Origin: Phanerochaete sordida
Lineage: Eukaryota; Basidiomycota; Agaricomycetes; Polyporales; Phanerochaetaceae
Assembly: GCA_019973155.2 (NCBI GenBank)
Contig: BPQB01000008.1
Span: 620,001 to 684,000 of the forward strand
DNA: 64,000 nucleotides
Direction of reading: 5' to 3'
Shown: positions 11,692 to 24,152 of the stretch, piece by piece
Layout of the letters: the number at the start of each line of letters is the position of its first letter
How positions within the stretch are numbered: the first letter of the stretch is position 1
Notes under the pieces: generated by a model
Told to the model about the DNA's origin: nothing
What the model saw: only the letters and a program-made list of their open reading frames with translations
The model's database searches: none
Program-made: the position numbers and the translations under genes

Positions 11692-12582
11692 TCAAGCTGA
11701 TCGGCAACCAACGCATCCGCACCAGGCACCAGACTCTTCCATCGACGTCTGGAGCTTCCTGGTCTCTTGCTCGAGGTACCGCAGCCACGGTCCCCATGTG
11801 TCCGGACCGGCAGGGCACAGAAGTGGGCCAGCTAGGCACGGCGCGGTCGCCGCGGGATGGGTGGACGGGCACGCGATGACGCACGAGCGGCAGTCGAGCG
11901 GCGAGGGCGACTCGAGGAACTCGGCATATCCATCGTCGCCGTCCGCACCGCGGATCTTGCTGAAGACAGTGCCGCGGAGGTCGACGCGGCGCTTCGCGCC
12001 GCCAACGTCACTGAGCTCCTGCTCGCCGGCGAGCACGACCCAGTGCGTCCAGCAGTTGCCCTCGTCGAGCAGCGGGAGCGCGACGACGTGCGCGGGCCCC
12101 GCGCCGTGCCCCGCGTACAGCGAGAGCTCGAGCGTGTGCGTCGCCGGCGCGTACCCCGGCGTCGGCATGCGGTTGCCGATGTCGCGGCGGTGCGGGAAGA
12201 CGGCGCTGCCCATGTTGTACGCCGGGTCCAGAGCGGGCCAGAGCGAGGCGACGACGGCGTCCGCGGGCCACTCCAGAATCCAGGTCGCGAACTCATCGCC
12301 TGTGTCGCGTGGTAACGCTGCGAGGTACGAGCGCCGCTCTGCGTCACCGAAGTCGGCGCGTATGGATGCTTGCGCCATGCGCCGCGACATCTGGAAGGCG
12401 GGGATGGTGCAGAGCGTGTCGTACAGCGAGAGGAGCTTCCGACGGATGAGTGGGAGCGGCGCAAGAGGCGTAAGGTGGCGCCAGTGTCGGCATGTGTTCC
12501 GAGCAGCTATGAGAGCTGAAAGCGGAAGGTAGGAGAGTATATGGAGGTGTAGCTCGGGTGGGAGGTCGGTGATGCCTGCCAT
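11692..12582 (-). CDS. F-box protein
   Basis: Single coding exon, 296 residues from the ATG at 12582. Residues 5-40 form an F-box (ITDLPPELHLHILSYLPL, then a CRHWRHL helix), which in known proteins binds Skp1 to form SCF ubiquitin ligases. The remainder, about 250 residues, has no recognised repeat. It contains a hydrophobic core and ends in a Cys cluster (CGCVGC). A 5' UTR intron is likely: GTGCGC to TTTCAG, 12642 to 12587, ending four bases before the ATG. The substrate-recognition region is undefined, so the target is unknown. Confidence 0.8.
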   Translation of the reverse strand: MAGITDLPPELHLHILSYLPLSALIAARNTCRHWRHLTPLAPLPLIRRKLLSLYDTLCTIPAFQMSRRMAQASIRADFGDAERRSYLAALPRDTGDEFATWILEWPADAVVASLWPALDPAYNMGSAVFPHRRDIGNRMPTPGYAPATHTLELSLYAGHGAGPAHVVALPLLDEGNCWTHWVVLAGEQELSDVGGAKRRVDLRGTVFSKIRGADGDDGYAEFLESPSPLDCRSCVIACPSTHPAATAPCLAGPLLCPAGPDTWGPWLRYLEQETRKLQTSMEESGAWCGCVGCRSA

Positions 12583-15344
12583 GATCCTGAAACACCTTTT
12601 GTTACGATGCGGGTCGCGAAATAGGTGAGACAATGTGCGCACCTTGCTTCAGATGGTGGAGGTATGTTGGTGGAAGAAAATGTTCAAATTTTCTGCAGAG
12701 GTGGTGCAGTCGATCGGTCTTCACCACGGCGGGTTAAATATCAGTCGTCATGACTCGAGACGCTCTGGAACACACCTGTAGCGTACGACCCTGCTGCTGT
12801 GCTGCCTGTAGTACTGCCTGTTCTCAGTCGAGTTGCTGCGTAGCAAGGACACGTCCCCGGCGGGTCTTATATGGGCTCCATCGCGCGGAAGCGTCACCCT
12901 TTCACGAGGTAACCCCGCAACATTCGTGGTCTCGGGACATGCTGCTCCCCCGCCATGTGCACCCGGCCTCGCCTTCGTATTCTGAAAAGGTAAGAATTGT
13001 GCGAAGGATCTCGAGATGGAAGGACGAGAGCAAGATGCGAGTCGCCCCTGTCAAGCGCGCGGGTTCAAACTGTGGGAACACACAGAAAATCCGCCGAATC
13101 GACCTGCGTTTGGCACGTTCCTCCGCTCTATTTGACCTCATGCCGAGATGTGCAGTCCGACAACGAGGACCGCCGTCTTTCAGCTATTTTCTGGATGATA
13201 ATCGAGGCCTAGGATACAGAGCCTCTGGGTTTGGCCTGGCGTCATCGCCTCGGGCCTAGACAGAGTCAAGACTCGCACAGTCCGCTCGGTGTCGTCAACA
13301 ACGCCGACGGTGCCCCGCCTCGAGGGTCATCTCGGAAGAGTTTTCGCCCCTGCGACTTGTCCTCGGCAGGTTCGCTCCGGCTACACTTGCTTCGACGCAT
13401 TGGCGAAGTACGCATTTTGACATCCTTATCGAGCCTGAAAATTTGCTCGTGCTCACTATGACAGCCCTATATTCCAGCTTCTGTTCCTCGGAAATAGGCT
13501 ACAGACCCCATATTCATGTGAACAGATGTCCTACTATCACCGCCAAAGCTTGATCTCGCCTGCTGCCGTCAACGTTCGTGTCGATGGTTCCTGTTCATGC
13601 GCCACAGTAGTAAGAATCTATCTAACCTAATGCCGTTTTGGCGATGCTGAGACACTAAGTAAGCACGTCCTAGCGCTTTCTCAGTCATCGCCCAGCATTT
13701 TTACTGACCGCGTTAACGCAGTCATTTTCCCTCGAGGGCAGTACATCCGATACTTCCCGGTCGCACGCTGCGCTTGGTCTGCAGACCAGCCACATCACGC
13801 TGGTCTGGTCTGTGAACTCGTTTCCCATACAGCCGGTATCTACTCAGGTCCCGAAATGGATCAGTTCCGCGCTCACAGCGACTTGCGTTCGTGAAGTCTC
13901 ATTCATAGAACCAACGGTGCACGCCAGCAGGTGACCCGCGAGCTCGCTCCAAATGCTCTGCTCATTTGTCGCGACCAGGTCACGCCCAGACTTTGCCCGC
14001 CCCGTGCCTCGCGCTGCAGTCGTGTGCGGCAGCACATTGCTCCCCGAAGCTGCGCCTGTGTGCTTCGCGATTTTGAAGAAGGCAGTCATTCGGACGACGG
14101 GGCGGTGCGCCCGCGCCATCCTCGGCGGAATTCGACGTGAGTGGGAGACGTGATTTTGATCGTTAGCCTCGCGGCCTGTCTGCGAATTTGACTGCAGGCG
14201 TCTTCGCGCGGGATCGCCGCTGCCAGCGAAGCTCACCTCGGGAAAGTCTGCGGGCTGCGGAAGACTATTGCATTGACGGACTGGCAGCCGAGGCATGTGC
14301 GGCAGCTTGGCTTTGCTCCCATGTCTGCCAAGCTACACGCTGCGCAGGACGACCGCGGTAGTTACGAGTCGCTTGGCAGCGCCCCGGCGAGCGCGGTGCC
14401 CGACGGTCTCATCGGCCGTCGCCCGCACACCGCCCTCATCCTTCTGTGCGCTGTGACGCTATCTAGGGGTTTTACGGGTTCTGGAGAGCCGACTGCATGC
14501 CGTGTCGAGCGTTTGCTTTGTTTTGCGAACGTGTCACTCACTCCGGTCCCCCGTCGTCTGGCGAAACTCAGCAAGCGCCTCAATTCCGCTGCAGGTCGTG
14601 CGCTCCGGCAAACTTGCTTCGCCGCGATATACTGCGTCGCGGCCGAATATACGCGAATCACCAGGTACAGAGGCTCTACATAATCATCAGTAAGAGTGTT
14701 ATTTTTGGCTGCATCGTTCCTCATCTCGCCTATCCCTATCAGGGCTACGGCTCGGGCACATGTGGTCGCGTGTGGCGCGCGCTCTATGCCCCTGCAGCTT
14801 TACAACATTTTACAACATGAAGTCGAGGGTAAAGTAAGCTCGAGATGGTGCGATTGCACTAGCGGACACCCGAGACAGCCTTCGCAGCAGTTACAGCAAG
14901 CAGCTGGCGACCTACGCCCAATGCGGACTGGTCCTAGCGCTGCTCTGAATACAGCTGTCGTCGTCGTCATCTATTGTTGAATATTCACCAAGCGCAAGAC
15001 CCGACCCTCAACGACAATAAGGCTGCGGCAATAGTGGATTCGAGGACAATATAGAGCGCACTTGACACATCAAGCATGCCTTGACGAAGGCGTCGCGCCG
15101 TTGCCACTCATCGCTGGCGAAATTCTCGGTTGGTTCGCTTGGTCTACTCACGTATGGCCATGGTCTAGCAGCGGCGGAAGGAACATAGACGTTTGCTCAA
15201 ATAGATGGGCAGGGTTTGGTTGCGCTTTGAACGGCGTGCGTGCCTCTCCGCTCATACCACGTCCAATTTTTCTGCAAGCCACAGCTCTATATGCCTCAGA
15301 AGACGCAGGACGTCTCAATTAATCACAGGAGAAGGATAGAGACC
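12583..15344. other. Gene-poor region
   Basis: About 2.8 kb without a convincing gene. Several overlapping frames of 100-150 codons occur on both strands around 13.8-14.7 kb, but no single frame keeps coding character across a splice. A donor-acceptor pair near 14137/14197 could join two frames, but the result stops soon after. It may be a decayed gene or old transposon, and no terminal repeats were seen. Confidence 0.4.
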
Positions 15345-16018
15345 ATGCCATACCCTCTTACTATCCCCGTCATCAAGAGGGAAGATGAGGATGACTGCCT
15401 TCCTGCGAATCCTCTTGGTCGGCCTCGTGCAAAGTCCGACGTGTCGCTTGCACGATGCCGGTAAGCATCAGGAATCGTCGTCCTTTTAAACTTTTGCTGA
15501 GCTATTTCGAAAGGCCCTCCGTCACAGAAAGGCGACCATACGAGCCTACACGGATACGGGGAGAAACCCGCCGCGCCCGCTATAGTAGGAACCAAAGCGT
15601 CCTTGTCAAAGCAGAAGGGGAGGGCCCAGCACTAGGGGTGGCTCCAAGGATATCCGCGTCCGCTGTCTCGGGCTACGAATCATCGAACACGCATATCGCT
15701 AGAGGCCACCCTAGGCGAGACGTCGACTCCGCCAAGCGACCTCCCCCAAGACGTCGCGGAGCTTCTGCATTCTGCCATCCGTACGTCGCCTGGGCGGACC
15801 GCCAACACAAGCCTCCTGCGCAGAGAATTGCAGTCCGTGTCGGCCCTCGTGTCGCACGAGGTTCTGTCCGGTGGCAGGGACGGCGGGGGATCGCGTATAC
15901 CCCGAGTCTGTCGTGCGTGACCACGGGCTTCAAGGACGTACCAGAGGAATACTGGCTGTTACACCCGCTCGGGAGGCCCTTACCTTTCGTCGACACTCGG
16001 ACAGCGACGCTCTCCTGA
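15345..16018 (+). CDS. Doubtful two-exon hypothetical gene
   Basis: ATG at 15345, exon 15345-15460, a 53-base intron with good signals (GTAAGC to AAAG), then exon 15514-16018, giving 206 residues in consistent phase. The first exon looks protein-like (MPYPLTIPVIKREDEDD) and the second is very Arg-rich. A different frame across 15700-15870 also looks coding, with helical, Leu/Glu-rich residues around DLPQDVAELLHSAIRTS. The locus may therefore be frameshifted or have more introns. No domain recognised. Confidence 0.25.
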
Positions 16019-16478
16019 TAGCGAAGGCTGGAAGCTCGGCTGAGGGCCAATGAGGGTGAGGCCGTGGGAGGCCGTGCAGTACAGTGCAGTCCTCGATGTT
16101 TGAACGAGGGTGATTGTAGGCGAGATATCCAGAGATCACGTAGAGATCGTCATTATGCTGAACTATGCGGATGTATATGCATGTTTAGATTGTATGGCTT
16201 ATGATTTATGAAGGGCTCACTAGATATCATGGCAGACTCCAACGCCGGGTGTCGATGAAGTTGGGCTTCAGATAGAGTGTAGGGGCACATTATCAGGATG
16301 AACGTCGCTGTCTCTGTGTAGGGTTATATATACAGCATAATTGAGTATCATCGCGAGGACAATATTGGGAGGCGAACGACAGACACACGGATGCAGACCT
16401 AAGGCGTAGTTCACGAACAATACTGCATGCGGGACCTTGTTGTTACAATTAGGCTTACATTATAGCAATACAGCAAGT
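16019..16478. other. Intergenic
   Basis: AT-richer stretch that should contain the 3' UTR of the glucosidase gene. No gene seen. Confidence 0.45.
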
Positions 16479-19400
16479 CTACACGCCGTTCCACTCGAAG
16501 CCTTTCTTGAGGACGAGCTTCGCCTGCAGGGTCAGCTCCTCGGGCGCGCTGCTCTTCCCCACGCGGACGACGTATTCGCCGCGCTCGACGACCCAGCGCG
16601 CGATACGCTCCTCCCAGTACGACACGGCGTACTTGTCGAGCTTCAGGGTGGCGGTGGCGCTCCTGCCAGGGGCGATGTCGCGCAGCTTCGCGAACGCCTT
16701 GAGCATCAGCGGCGGGTGCGTCAGCTCCGACGTCGTCGGCAGCGAGACGTAGAGCTGCACGACCTCGGAGCCCGCGACGGAGCCCGTGTTCGTAATGGTC
16801 ACAGACGCGGTCACGGAGAGGTCGCCGTCTGAGAAGCTCGGTTCTGAGAGCTTCAGGTCAGAGTAGTCGAAGGTGGTGTACGAGAGACCGTGCCTGCAGC
16901 GCGAGATGTCAGGGGCAGAACTTATCGCGGGAACAGTAAAACGCACCCGAAGTGGAACAAGGGCGAGATGCCCCTGTGATGGAAGTGCTTGTAACCCTGG
17001 GAGAAGTGGTGAGCTTCACTGCTACCGACCCTTTGCACGAGGGGACGTACCACGAAGAGGTCTTCGCCGTACCGAACCTTCCCATGCTCCGAATGGAAGT
17101 GCCCATGGCTCGGCACGTCCTCGAGCCGCCGCGGGAACGTTAGGCTCAGCCGGCCGCTCGGCTTGGCCCTGCCGACGAGCACGTCGCCGAGCGCGGCGCC
17201 CGTCGCGTTCCCGAGGTACCAGCTGTGCACGATCGCGGGCACCGCGTCCGCCCACGGCATCGCGATGCTCGACCCGCTCTGCGTGACGACGACCGTGCGC
17301 GCGTTCGCCGCGCGCAGCGCCGCGACGAGCTCGTCCGTGCGCCCCGGCAGCGCGAGCGTCGTGCGGTCGTAGCCCTCCGACTCCCAGTCCGCGTTCAGCC
17401 CCACGACCGCGATCGCGACGTCCGCCTCGCGCGCGAGCTGCACCGCGCTGTCGAGCAGCTCCTGCGCGTCGCGCACCTCCGCGCCGCCGAGCTGCAGGCC
17501 CGGGTTCGAGTCCATGACCGTCTCGTTGGGGTCGGTGTCCGCCGGCGCGCGCACGTTGCAGAACTCGAGGTGGACCTTGTGTGCGACGCCGGCCTTCAGG
17601 GGGAAGCGGCCGTATTCCTCCTCGGAACCTGAGCCAAAGAAGTACTCGCCACGACGCTGCTTTGTCCAGTTGTCGATAACGAGCTCGCCGTCAACGAAGA
17701 GCTGCCAGCATGAAAGTCAGCGTTTATGGACGTCTGAGCCACAATAGTCTGTTTACCTTGGCCCTTCCAGCCGCGATGAGACCAAACTCGAAGAGTGTGT
17801 CTTGGTCTCGAGGCTTCAGGAGGCCATCGAGGTGTAGCGTCCAACGCTTGGTGATGTTCTCGGGGTACGAGGTGCTGTCGCAGGGCTCAGATTATCAGGT
17901 CTAGGCAACGCTAATGAACATACCTGATAAAAATCCTGGTCTCATCCACATACTGAGTCTTGATAGGCTCCTTGAGAGGGGTCATGGACTCGTCGTTCTC
18001 GTGCGTGAACCACGTGCAGATCCAGCCAGGCTTGCCGTCCTCGGTGACAAGGTCGTAATCAAGCGTCGGCGTGGTACGATACGCTAGCGTGCGTGGTCAG
18101 GGCGTAACCAGAAGGGCGAGTTACGACGACATACTTCTCGCGCCCTCGGAGTACGTGATCTCGACGGTCGGATCGATGTCGTGAATGGCTTTCGCAATGC
18201 CTTCGTACGGGCTGATGAAGTAGCTGGGCTTGAGAGCCGCAGAACCGCCACCGCTGAGCACACGCGCTTTGGCGTTGCCACCGACGATGGCGACCTTCTT
18301 GAGCTCCTGGTGGCGAGAGATAGTATGTCAGATAGGATGCTCGATGGAGATGTGGACGATGTACCTTTGGCCTCAGGGGCAGCAAAGCGCCGTCGTTCTT
18401 GAGCAGAACGATGGCCTGCGTGGCCAGGCTTTGCATGAGCGCCGAGTCGGCCTCGGACTCCTTCGTGCGCTCGAGGCCATCGCCGTCGAGGACTTCAGGG
18501 GCCTCTTGGGCACACCTCTTGGTCAGCTCAAGGACCTTGCGAGCGCGCTCTTTGACGGTGCGAGCGGTGATCTTGCGACTCTGGATACTGTGCGGCGTCC
18601 GTGAGTAAGAACGGGTTTGGGCAGCGGTGCGGGTAGACATACGAGCGGTTCATGAGGTCGAGCGTGCGCCACTTGTTCGTGCCGGGCATCTCGAGGTCTA
18701 GGCCAGCGTTGATGGCGTGGTCGATGGAGTACACGCCGAACCAGTCGCTCATGACCAGAGCGTCGCTGCCCCACTCTTTGCGCAGGATGTCCTGGATGAT
18801 GTATGGGTTCTCCGATACGTGCGTACCATTGACCCGATTGTAGCTGTAACACGGTAAGCCTCACGCGGCAGCAACTCGACGCAGTGAGCACATACGCAGT
18901 CATGTAGGACCACGGCCGCGCAAACTTCTCCGCGAGCATGAACGGCATGAGGTAGATCTCGCGCAGCGCACGCTCCGACATGACCGAGTCGTACGCCATG
19001 CGGTCGTTCTCCTTGTCGTTCCCGACGAAGTGCTTGATCGCGGTCGCGACACCGCCCGCCTGCACGCCGCGCACGTACGCGGCCGCGACCATGCCCGAGA
19101 GGTGCGGGTCCTCCGAGAACGACTCGAACGCGCGCCCACCGAGCGGGTTCCGCTGGATGTTGCACGTCGGCGCGAGCAGGATCGACGCCGCCTTGAGCTT
19201 CGCCTCCTCCGCGAGCAGCTTGCGCGCGATCTCCTCGACGAGCTCCGTGTCGAACGTGGCGCCCACAGCGGTCGACGACGGCAAGCACTTTGCGGGAGTG
19301 CTCATGAAGAAGTGGTTGCCGCGCACACCTACGTCCAGGTCAGACGATCATGTTGGAGCTGACGTTCGGGTGCTTACCGTTGGGACCATCGCTGACCTTC

Positions 19401-19537
19401 AGCGCTGGAACACCCAAGCGCGGCACACCGTGAGTGTGCCAAAAGCCCACTCCAGCGGTCAGCAAGATCGCCTCGTCAGTCGTCAGTTGCTCGACGACTT
19501 CGTCAATATCGGCTTTCGCAAAGTCAGAAGGCGCCAT
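16479..19537 (-). CDS. GH3 beta-glucosidase with PA14 domain, cytosolic type
   Basis: Nine exons on the minus strand: 19537-19378, 19328-18896, 18843-18643, 18587-18365, 18306-18135, 18083-17924, 17874-17757, 17701-16947, 16893-16479; 878 residues, phases consistent throughout. Glycoside hydrolase family 3: SDGPNGVRG near 50, DKENDR in the N-terminal barrel, and nucleophile Asp231 in MSDWFG. The alpha/beta sandwich domain is split by a PA14 insert (about 398-550), and a fibronectin-III-like domain ends the protein. Such enzymes hydrolyse terminal beta-glucosides such as cellobiose. There is no signal peptide ([15 protein letters not shown]), so it probably acts inside the cell on imported oligosaccharides. 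Length is normal for fungal GH3-PA14 enzymes. Confidence 0.92.
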
Positions 19538-20606
19538 GTCGAGGAGGAATGAAATTTGAGACAGAAAACTTGGCGCAGCTGGACCGCCCGCAAGATGGAG
19601 ACTGGGGCGTTCGATTGGAGGCTCATGATGTTTGCAGATGCCGCCTTATATAGGGCTCGAGCAGGTCGAGCAGGCGTAAAGCAAGCAGCCAGCTGAACCC
19701 CATATTCCGAGCCATCCGAGATTTATCCGAGGCGTCGCATCGGCACCCGAGTTCCGGTCGCCGCTCCTCCTGCTATCGAACTTGAATCGACCGATTTGGC
19801 CTCTGTGGTAATGAAATGCACCGTTAGGCAGGATACTTAGGCAGTAAAGAAGGAGGTGAGCACTCACGCTGGCGTTAGCGCATTCCCTAAAGGTGAAACC
19901 GTCATACACAGCGACACGAAAGTAACACCCGTCCAGGTCGAGATGACGGCAGGAAGATCAATCTTTCGGACCAAGTGATTGCTAAGACCTATCGAGGGGG
20001 TCAGATGAGCCTCGGAATCAGCACGAGTAGCGTCGACGACTTGCCAGAAATGCATCCGAAAGCACCTTCGAAGTTGAATGAGCGTTGGTCGCGAGAACAT
20101 CTGTGGAACGAGAAGACAGGTCTAGCGTGGGGGTCTATCAGCGGGTGAAGAACAAAGTGTGTATGACGCGCACTAAGAGTCAGTACGACGCTAGAACAGA
20201 CAGCTCATCGGCTCATGGAGAGCTGCTCATTCAAAACGCTGTAATATGCGCTCGTATCCCCGAGGACTGGCAGTGTGTACGACGTGCACACATACACCAA
20301 GACACGGTGCGTGAGGTAATGCATATCTTCTCAATCTCTTGGCCTGCAGCTGCGTGAACTAGCGTAGATGCCGTGGTCATGGTCGTGGTTCGACGGCAAG
20401 ATGAGAAAGTATCGGTAAGCGCCGCAGCCCGCGCCTCTTGGCCGCAAACGGAAATGTACGGGATTGATGCGCTTTGGCTACTCACATGTTGCACTCGAAC
20501 CGCGACAACGTTTCCTTGCAGCCCCTCCGCCTGACAACCCCGAGACCTCACACGCTCATATTGCACGGCGGTGCATGCAAGTAGGCTGTCTGGCGCGTCA
20601 GAGGCG
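19538..20606. other. Intergenic, divergent promoters
   Basis: Shared upstream region of the glucosidase (minus) and the coiled-coil gene (plus). Only the TATA-like site at 19644-19654 stands out. Confidence 0.5.
19644..19654 (-). promoter_or_regulatory. TATA box of the glucosidase gene
   Basis: Read on the minus strand the site is CCTATATAAGG, about 107-117 bases upstream of the ATG at 19537, a usual position for a fungal TATA box with a short leader. Confidence 0.55.
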
Positions 20607-23600
20607 ATGAACCGCGCAGATACATCGCTGCAATCGATTGGCAGCCAGGGCGACCTGTCCCTCGGTTCGTTCGCGTCAGAATTCTTGACCCCAGCGCGTA
20701 GGGCTGCTTCAGGCTCGACAGCAACATCTTCGGTACCAGTCGCGACCCCCTCGCCACCAAATGCAGCCCAGTTCACGCGACGACGGCTCGACGACCCGAC
20801 TCCAAGACGACGAGGCCTCGACGACTCACTAGAGGACAACGATGGCGACGTGCTGGACACACCGGGGCGCGAGCACAAGTGGGGGGATGGCGTCGACGGT
20901 ACCCCCGCACCTGACCGCACGAAGCGCGGCAAGGGCGCGACGAAGGGCAGCGTAAATCTCACGCTACGCGACCAGGAGAAGGTGCGTGGCCCGCGTCCTG
21001 TGCCCGCGCCGCCCCTCACGCCGCGGCACAGCACATCGACAGCCTGAAGAAGGAGAACTTCAACATCAAGCTCAAGGTGCACTTCCTCGAGGAGCGCCTC
21101 GCGCAGCTCGCGCCGGACCAGATCGACGAGGCCCTCAAGCAGAACATCAACCTCAAGATCGAGGTCCAGCAGCGCGGCATGGAGATCAAGAAGCTCAAGA
21201 AGCTCGTCCTCGAGGCGCAGCGCGAGCTCGAACGCCTGCAGCGCGGCTCGGGCACGTCCGAGTCGCGCGTGCAGTACCTCGAGGAGAAGCTCGCGGAGCG
21301 CGACCGCGAGCTCAGCGAGCTGCGGAGGCGGCGCGTCGGCGGCGCGGACGAGCACGTCGTGCGCGAGCTCGAGGCGCGCAACGCCCAGCTGGAAGAGCGC
21401 AACATGGAGCTCGAGGAACAATTGGAAGGCGTGCGCACGCTGCTGGAGGACAATGCGGAAGAGATGGAGCGGCTGAAGGAGATCGTCGAGAGCCGAGAGG
21501 ACGAGCGCAATGGAGACGGTGGCCGTCTGCGCAAGCACCTGGAGGAACTCGAAGACGAGAACGAGCACCTGAAGCAGCGCGTTACGGAGCACGAGGATCT
21601 CGTGGTGAGGCAGGAAGAAGAGAAGGAGGAGCTCGTGGACCAGGTCGAGATGCTTCGCCTGCAGCTCGAGGACATGGAGCGCCGGCGAGAAGCCGAGAAC
21701 GTCGAGCGGAGCCAAAGCCGCGCGATGATTCTCGACGAACGAGAAGGGCGCGAGGCCGTCGAGGAAGAGCTGGCCTCGGCCCGCGACAAGTTGGCTGCGG
21801 CACAGATCGAGATCCAGCAGAAGGAGGACGAGGTGGAGCTCAAGGTCCGCGAGATCGACGAGATTGTCGCGGAGCACGAGCGCATCGTCCGGGAGGTCGA
21901 GCAGGAGTGGAGGGGTGAGGTGGAGGAAGCCAGAGGTCGCGTGGACGAGCTCAAGGACGTGAGTACGCTGGTCTTTGCATGCATATACCAACTCATCTTG
22001 GACCTTGTAGGAACTTGAACGCCGAGAACAAGAGTCGAAGGAGCTACGCCTCGCCTTCACGGACCTCGAGACCGAAATGAACGAGGTGGTCGAAAAGTTC
22101 GAGATTGCGCTTGAGCACAAAGAGCGTGAAGCCGAGGAGAAGGACAGCGAGATCGCCTCCGCGAACCAGGAGATTCAGAAGCTCGGAGATACGGTGTACA
22201 GGCTAGAGGATGAGAACGACCGATTGAAGGAAGAGAGCGCACGGCTGCGCGAAGAAGATGGCGTCGAGCTTGAGAGGTTAGAGGCGCTTTCCAACGCTCT
22301 GAAGGAGGTGAGCTTTTGTCACAGTCACGCATAGAGATGCTGACCGCGCCGCAGAAAGTGGCGAACCTCAAAGAGGACCTCGAAGACCTGCAGGATCAAT
22401 TCGAGCAGAAGTGCCAAGAAGCGAACCAGGCGCAGGCGAGCCAGGAAGAACTTGCGAAGCACATTGAGAACCTGGTCGCAGAGCTGCAGAAGACGCAGGC
22501 AAACGTCAAACGTCTCGAATCAGAACGCGACAAGATGCTACGCGAGCTGGAGGAGGCGAACAGGCAGTCGAAACGCGCCCTCGAGGCGAAGGACTCTGCC
22601 CTTCAGTCTGCTCTGCACGACCTCACCAGCACGCAGGCGCTCCTGTCCCAGCGCGAAAGCGACCTCGCTCAGGTGCAGGCCGCGCTGGACACGCTGGAGA
22701 AGGAGTCGAAGCAGCTCGGCGAGTCGCACACGACCGCGCGCTTCTCGCTGCAGCTCGAGGTCGACCGCCTGAAGCGCGACGTCGAGCGGCTCGAGGACGA
22801 GCTGCGGCGCGCACGCAAGGAGCTCGACGAGCGCGACGGCCGCGGCCGCGACCGCGAGGGCGTGCTCGACCGCCTCCACGCCGAGAACCGCGACCTCGCC
22901 GCGCAGCTCGCCGCGCAGACCCAGGCGCGCCTCAACGCGACCGAGAAGCTCGACGGCACGCAGGCGAGCCTCAAGGCCGCCGAGGCCGAGGCCGCGGGCC
23001 TCCGCGCGCGCGTGCAGGACCTCGAGGGCCGCATGAGCAAGGACCAGCGCTCGATGCTCACGGCCGAGACGCAGTACCGCGACCAGCTCACGGAGCGCAA
23101 CACGCTGCTGCTCACGATCTACCAGTACATGGACAAGATCCTCGGCGTCGACAAGACTCCGGTCAGTTCTCTCGTGTGCCTGTGCTATCCATCACTGACC
23201 ACCGTCGTCTGCAGAAGAAGAACGGCGCAGCCGAGACGAAGCCGTTCACGAACTTCAGCGTCTTCCACGACAACCTGATCACGCGGCTGAAGCAGCTCAG
23301 CCAGATCGCGCTCGACTTCGACCGCCGCGCGAAGGACGCCGAGGCGCGGTACGCAGAGCGCCTCGACGGCATGCGCAAGCAGCTCGACGCGCGCTGGCGC
23401 CAGCTCGACAAGTTCGAGGCCGCCGTCAAGGCGCTCGCGGAGCACAAGGCCGCGTGGCGCCGCAAGCTCGTCGCGAAGGAGGGCGAGGCGGACGCGCTGC
23501 GCGCGACGAACGCCGAGCTGCAGGCCGCGCTCGCCGCGAAGGGCCGCGGCGCGCCGGGCGACGGCGCGGAGGTGCGCGCGCTGAACGCGCGTGCCACCAA

Positions 23601-23972
23601 TGCCGAGCGCCGCGTCGCAAACCTGCAGAACCAGCTCCTCGCGGCCGAGGAGCGCGTGACGGCGATGAACCAGAAGACGGCCGTCGCGGACAACAAGTGG
23701 GAGGTGCGCGTGAAGGAGTACGAGGGCCGCCTGAAGCAGGCGGAGGAGAAGGTCAAGCGCGAGCGGCAGGGCGGCAAGGAGCGCGCGCACGAGCTCGAGG
23801 CGCAGGCGAGGTGCGTGTGCTGTGACTTCTTGTTGTGTGCGAGTGCTGACGGCGGTGCAGGCAATATCAGCGGCAGATCGAGCTCGCGCAGAAGCGCATA
23901 CAGCAGCTGAACGAGATCCTCGACAAGGCGGGGCTGGGCCGCGACTCGAAGAACGCCTCGCCGGCGCGGTAG
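20607..23972 (+). CDS. Mto1/ApsB-like microtubule-organising coiled-coil protein
   Basis: Six exons: 20607-20981, 21032-21958, 22011-22307, 22355-23161, 23215-23810, 23861-23972; 1,037 residues. Residues 1-120 are Ser/Pro/Arg-rich. The centrosomin N-terminal motif (Cnn_1N) starts at the end of exon 1 with LTLRDQEK and runs through VHFLEERLAQLAPDQID and VQQRGMEIKKLKKL. In known proteins this motif recruits and activates gamma-tubulin complexes. Then about 750 residues of continuous heptad coiled coil. Near 962-1001 is a KWEVRVKEYEGRLK / KVKRERQGGKER segment like the Mto2-binding region of Mto1. It probably nucleates microtubules at spindle-pole or septal sites. The start at 20607 is the first ATG; the open frame extends only to a GTG upstream. 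Confidence 0.88.
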
Positions 23973-24152
23973 ACGTGCTTTCCATTGCTATCTTCTGGAT
24001 CTTCCCGTTCTGCGTACTCACTTTTTGTTTGGTTCCTTTCGCTGTCTGTCCTCGCATGCATGCTTTCGCTAGTCTGTTCTGTCGTTTGCTGTCTAAGTAT
24101 ACAAAGGCAGAGATACCATATTGTAGCAATACATTCGTCATTTATCGTTGTT

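Noticed and set aside
11437..11700. 87-codon plus-strand frame
   Set aside because: Overlaps the 3' region of the F-box gene, with AT-rich codons and no protein-like features.
11798..12532. Plus-strand open frames of 150-244 codons
   Set aside because: Antisense to the F-box gene; composition is Ser/Arg/Ala-rich without domains.
13844..14724. Overlapping frames of 120-150 codons on both strands
   Set aside because: No domain, conflicting frames, and the one plausible intron joins frames that stop soon after.
20231..22120. Minus-strand open frame of 629 codons
   Set aside because: It is the antisense of the coiled-coil gene; GC-rich repeated Glu/Leu/Arg codons keep the opposite strand open. 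Its product is low-complexity Leu/Val/Ser and lacks domains.
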